This document shows positions 5,145-6,189 of a stretch of 6,189 nt of DNA, in pieces (position 1 is the first letter of the stretch; every line of letters begins with the position of its first letter). Below the pieces are notes generated by a model. It had not been told where the DNA came from and did not search any database. It was given only the letters and a program-made list of their open reading frames with translations. Position numbers and translations under genes: made by a program. Origin of the DNA: Methanofastidiosum sp. (GTDB lineage: Archaea > Methanobacteriota_B > Thermococci > Methanofastidiosales > Methanofastidiosaceae); contig DUKX01000051.1 of assembly GCA_013329085.1 (NCBI GenBank), positions 1 through 6,189 of the forward strand, in the 5' to 3' direction.

Positions 5145-6189
5145 AAGTCTAAGCTTCATTATGAAAAGTTTCACAAGCCAATTCAGCATAAAGATTTTAT
5201 TCGGGGACAAGATCATATCCCCTATGCCGGCCGGGTCTACGACGAGAAAGAAATGACCACCCTGGTGGATTCTGCCCTTGATTTCTGGCTTACGACAGGA
5301 AGATTCGCAAAACAGTTTGAAGAGGAACTGGCAAATTTTTTAGGCGTAAAATATTGTTTGCTGACAAATTCCGGCTCATCAGCAAATCTATTGGCCTTAT
5401 CTGCCCTGACTTCAAAAAAACTAGGCGAAAAAAGACTCAAGCCAGGTGATGAGGTTATCACCACAGCCGCCGGTTTTCCAACCACAATAAATCCTATTAT
5501 TCAAAATAACTTAATACCGGTATTTTTAGATGTCGAGCCAGGAACTTACAACATTATGGCTGATAAAATCGAAAAAGCCATAAGCCAAAAAACCAGAGCT
5601 ATTATGTTGGCCCATACTTTAGGCAATCCTTTTGACCTGGAAAAAGTAATGACAATTGCCCAAAAATATAATTTGTGGTTTATTGAAGATAACTGCGACG
5701 CTTTCGGTTCTTTATACAAAGGTAAATTCACGGGAACATTCGGTCATATTTCCACCCTTAGTTTTTATCCTGCTCACCACATTACTATGGGCGAAGGGGG
5801 CGCTCTAATCACTAACGATACTTTACTTAAAAGATTAATTGAATCCTTCCGGGACTGGGGGCGTGATTGCTGGTGCGCGCCTGGCTATGATAATACCTGC
5901 GGCAAGCGTTTTTCCTGGCAATTAGGAAACCTGCCCTACGGTTACGACCATAAATACATTTATTCCCACATTGGCTACAACTTAAAAGCAACTGATTTGC
6001 AAGCTGCCGTGGGTTTAGCACAATTAAAGAAATTACCGGAGTTTGCCGAAGCCAGGCGTAAAAATTACCAAAGGATCTACGAAGGCTTAAAGAAATATGA
6101 AGACAGGCTAATATTGCCAAAAGTTACTCCTGGCTCTGATCCCTGCTGGTTTGGCTTTTTAATCACCGTTAAGGATAACGCCGGTTTTA
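4815..6189 (+). CDS. rfbH: Toxin-domain/RfbH fusion: CDP-4-keto-6-deoxyglucose 3-dehydrase, 3' partial
   Basis: The frame is open from ATG 4815 to the window end (458 residues, no stop), so the C-terminus is missing. Residues from about 112 are RfbH (E1/DdhC). With an NADH-dependent iron-sulfur reductase it removes the C3 hydroxyl of CDP-4-keto-6-deoxyglucose, towards CDP-ascarylose, abequose, paratose or tyvelose. Seen: [10 protein letters not shown] (155-164), [16 protein letters not shown] (185-200), [12 protein letters not shown] (219-230), [10 protein letters not shown] (266-275), EDNCDAFGS (291-299), [14 protein letters not shown] (317-330) with His321 in place of Lys, and [15 protein letters not shown] (384-398). 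C294, C352, C354 and C362 reproduce the E1 spacing Cx57CxCx7C, so the [2Fe-2S] site is intact. Residues 1-110 are a MazF-like domain. Internal ATGs at 5097 and 5112 are alternative RfbH starts; 5112 puts the first cluster Cys at 195, close to 193 in Salmonella RfbH. G+C rises sharply near 5200, where RfbH similarity becomes strong. Confidence 0.9.
   Translation, partial: MTYKNTFGKIFKIKWPFTSLDESKLRPALAISDPNNFGDVEFLFITSKDKKISKNIIMISNSDFAKSSLPRESFLHLDKSVLLDKSVFTEEIAEMTSSFMDSVVREIIKGKSKLHYEKFHKPIQHKDFIRGQDHIPYAGRVYDEKEMTTLVDSALDFWLTTGRFAKQFEEELANFLGVKYCLLTNSGSSANLLALSALTSKKLGEKRLKPGDEVITTAAGFPTTINPIIQNNLIPVFLDVEPGTYNIMADKIEKAISQKTRAIMLAHTLGNPFDLEKVMTIAQKYNLWFIEDNCDAFGSLYKGKFTGTFGHISTLSFYPAHHITMGEGGALITNDTLLKRLIESFRDWGRDCWCAPGYDNTCGKRFSWQLGNLPYGYDHKYIYSHIGYNLKATDLQAAVGLAQLKKLPEFAEARRKNYQRIYEGLKKYEDRLILPKVTPGSDPCWFGFLITVKDNAGF
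5082..5086 (+). promoter_or_regulatory. Possible internal ribosome binding site for stand-alone RfbH
   Basis: GAGGA lies 10 bases before ATG 5097, in the toxin/RfbH frame. Translation from here, or from ATG 5112, would give RfbH without the toxin barrel. The spacing is slightly long and the site may be chance. Confidence 0.3.

Noticed and set aside
4120..6120. Reverse-strand open frames of 60-100 codons opposite the epimerase, toxin and RfbH
   Set aside because: They lie opposite well-conserved genes, have low-complexity Ser/Phe/Leu-rich products and no convincing ribosome binding sites.

Overview
This window is a one-directional (+ strand) run of nucleotide-sugar and glycan-assembly genes, typical of an O-antigen, capsule or S-layer-glycan locus. 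The low G+C interior, strong GGAGG-type ribosome binding sites, TTG starts and stop/start overlaps suggest a low-G+C Gram-positive (clostridial-type) bacterium. That placement is inference from style only. No gap between genes exceeds about 15 bases, and I saw no RNA gene, CRISPR array, transposase or clear terminator.

Layout: (1) 1-213, the tail of a UDP-N-acetylhexosamine dehydrogenase-type gene, cut off early. (2) 210-1259, gmd, GDP-mannose 4,6-dehydratase, starting at TTG. (3) about 1255-2379, a glycosyltransferase whose conserved N-terminus is open but has no ATG, GTG or TTG start. (4) 2384-3607, a DegT/DnrJ/EryC1-fold enzyme with His in place of the catalytic Lys, and a four-Cys cluster; probably a ColD-like 3-dehydratase. 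(5) 3620-4825, a GDP-L-fucose synthase/ColC-type epimerase-reductase that reads in frame into a small antitoxin-like protein. (6) 4815-6189, a MazF/PemK-like toxin domain that reads in frame into RfbH, the iron-sulfur CDP-4-keto-6-deoxyglucose 3-dehydrase, which runs off the window.

Pathway logic: Gmd makes GDP-4-keto-6-deoxymannose. The His-type DegT enzyme could remove the 3-hydroxyl, and the epimerase/reductase could finish a GDP-L-colitose-like sugar, or act directly to give GDP-L-fucose. The glycosyltransferase would use one of the products. RfbH belongs to the separate CDP-3,6-dideoxyhexose route, so the locus may make two kinds of deoxygenated sugar.

The most unusual part is 4527-5144. 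A complete-looking toxin-antitoxin pair, with its own candidate promoter/dyad, ribosome binding sites and an 11-base antitoxin/toxin overlap, sits between two sugar enzymes with no stop codon separating it from either one. A dnaX-like A_AAA_AAG slippery site in an A8G7 tract lies at the epimerase/antitoxin join; a -1 shift there would end the epimerase at a TAG one base before the antitoxin ATG. G+C is about half or more at both window ends (1-120 and after about 5200) and falls to near 22% in parts of the interior, consistent with an AT-rich block inserted into a richer locus.
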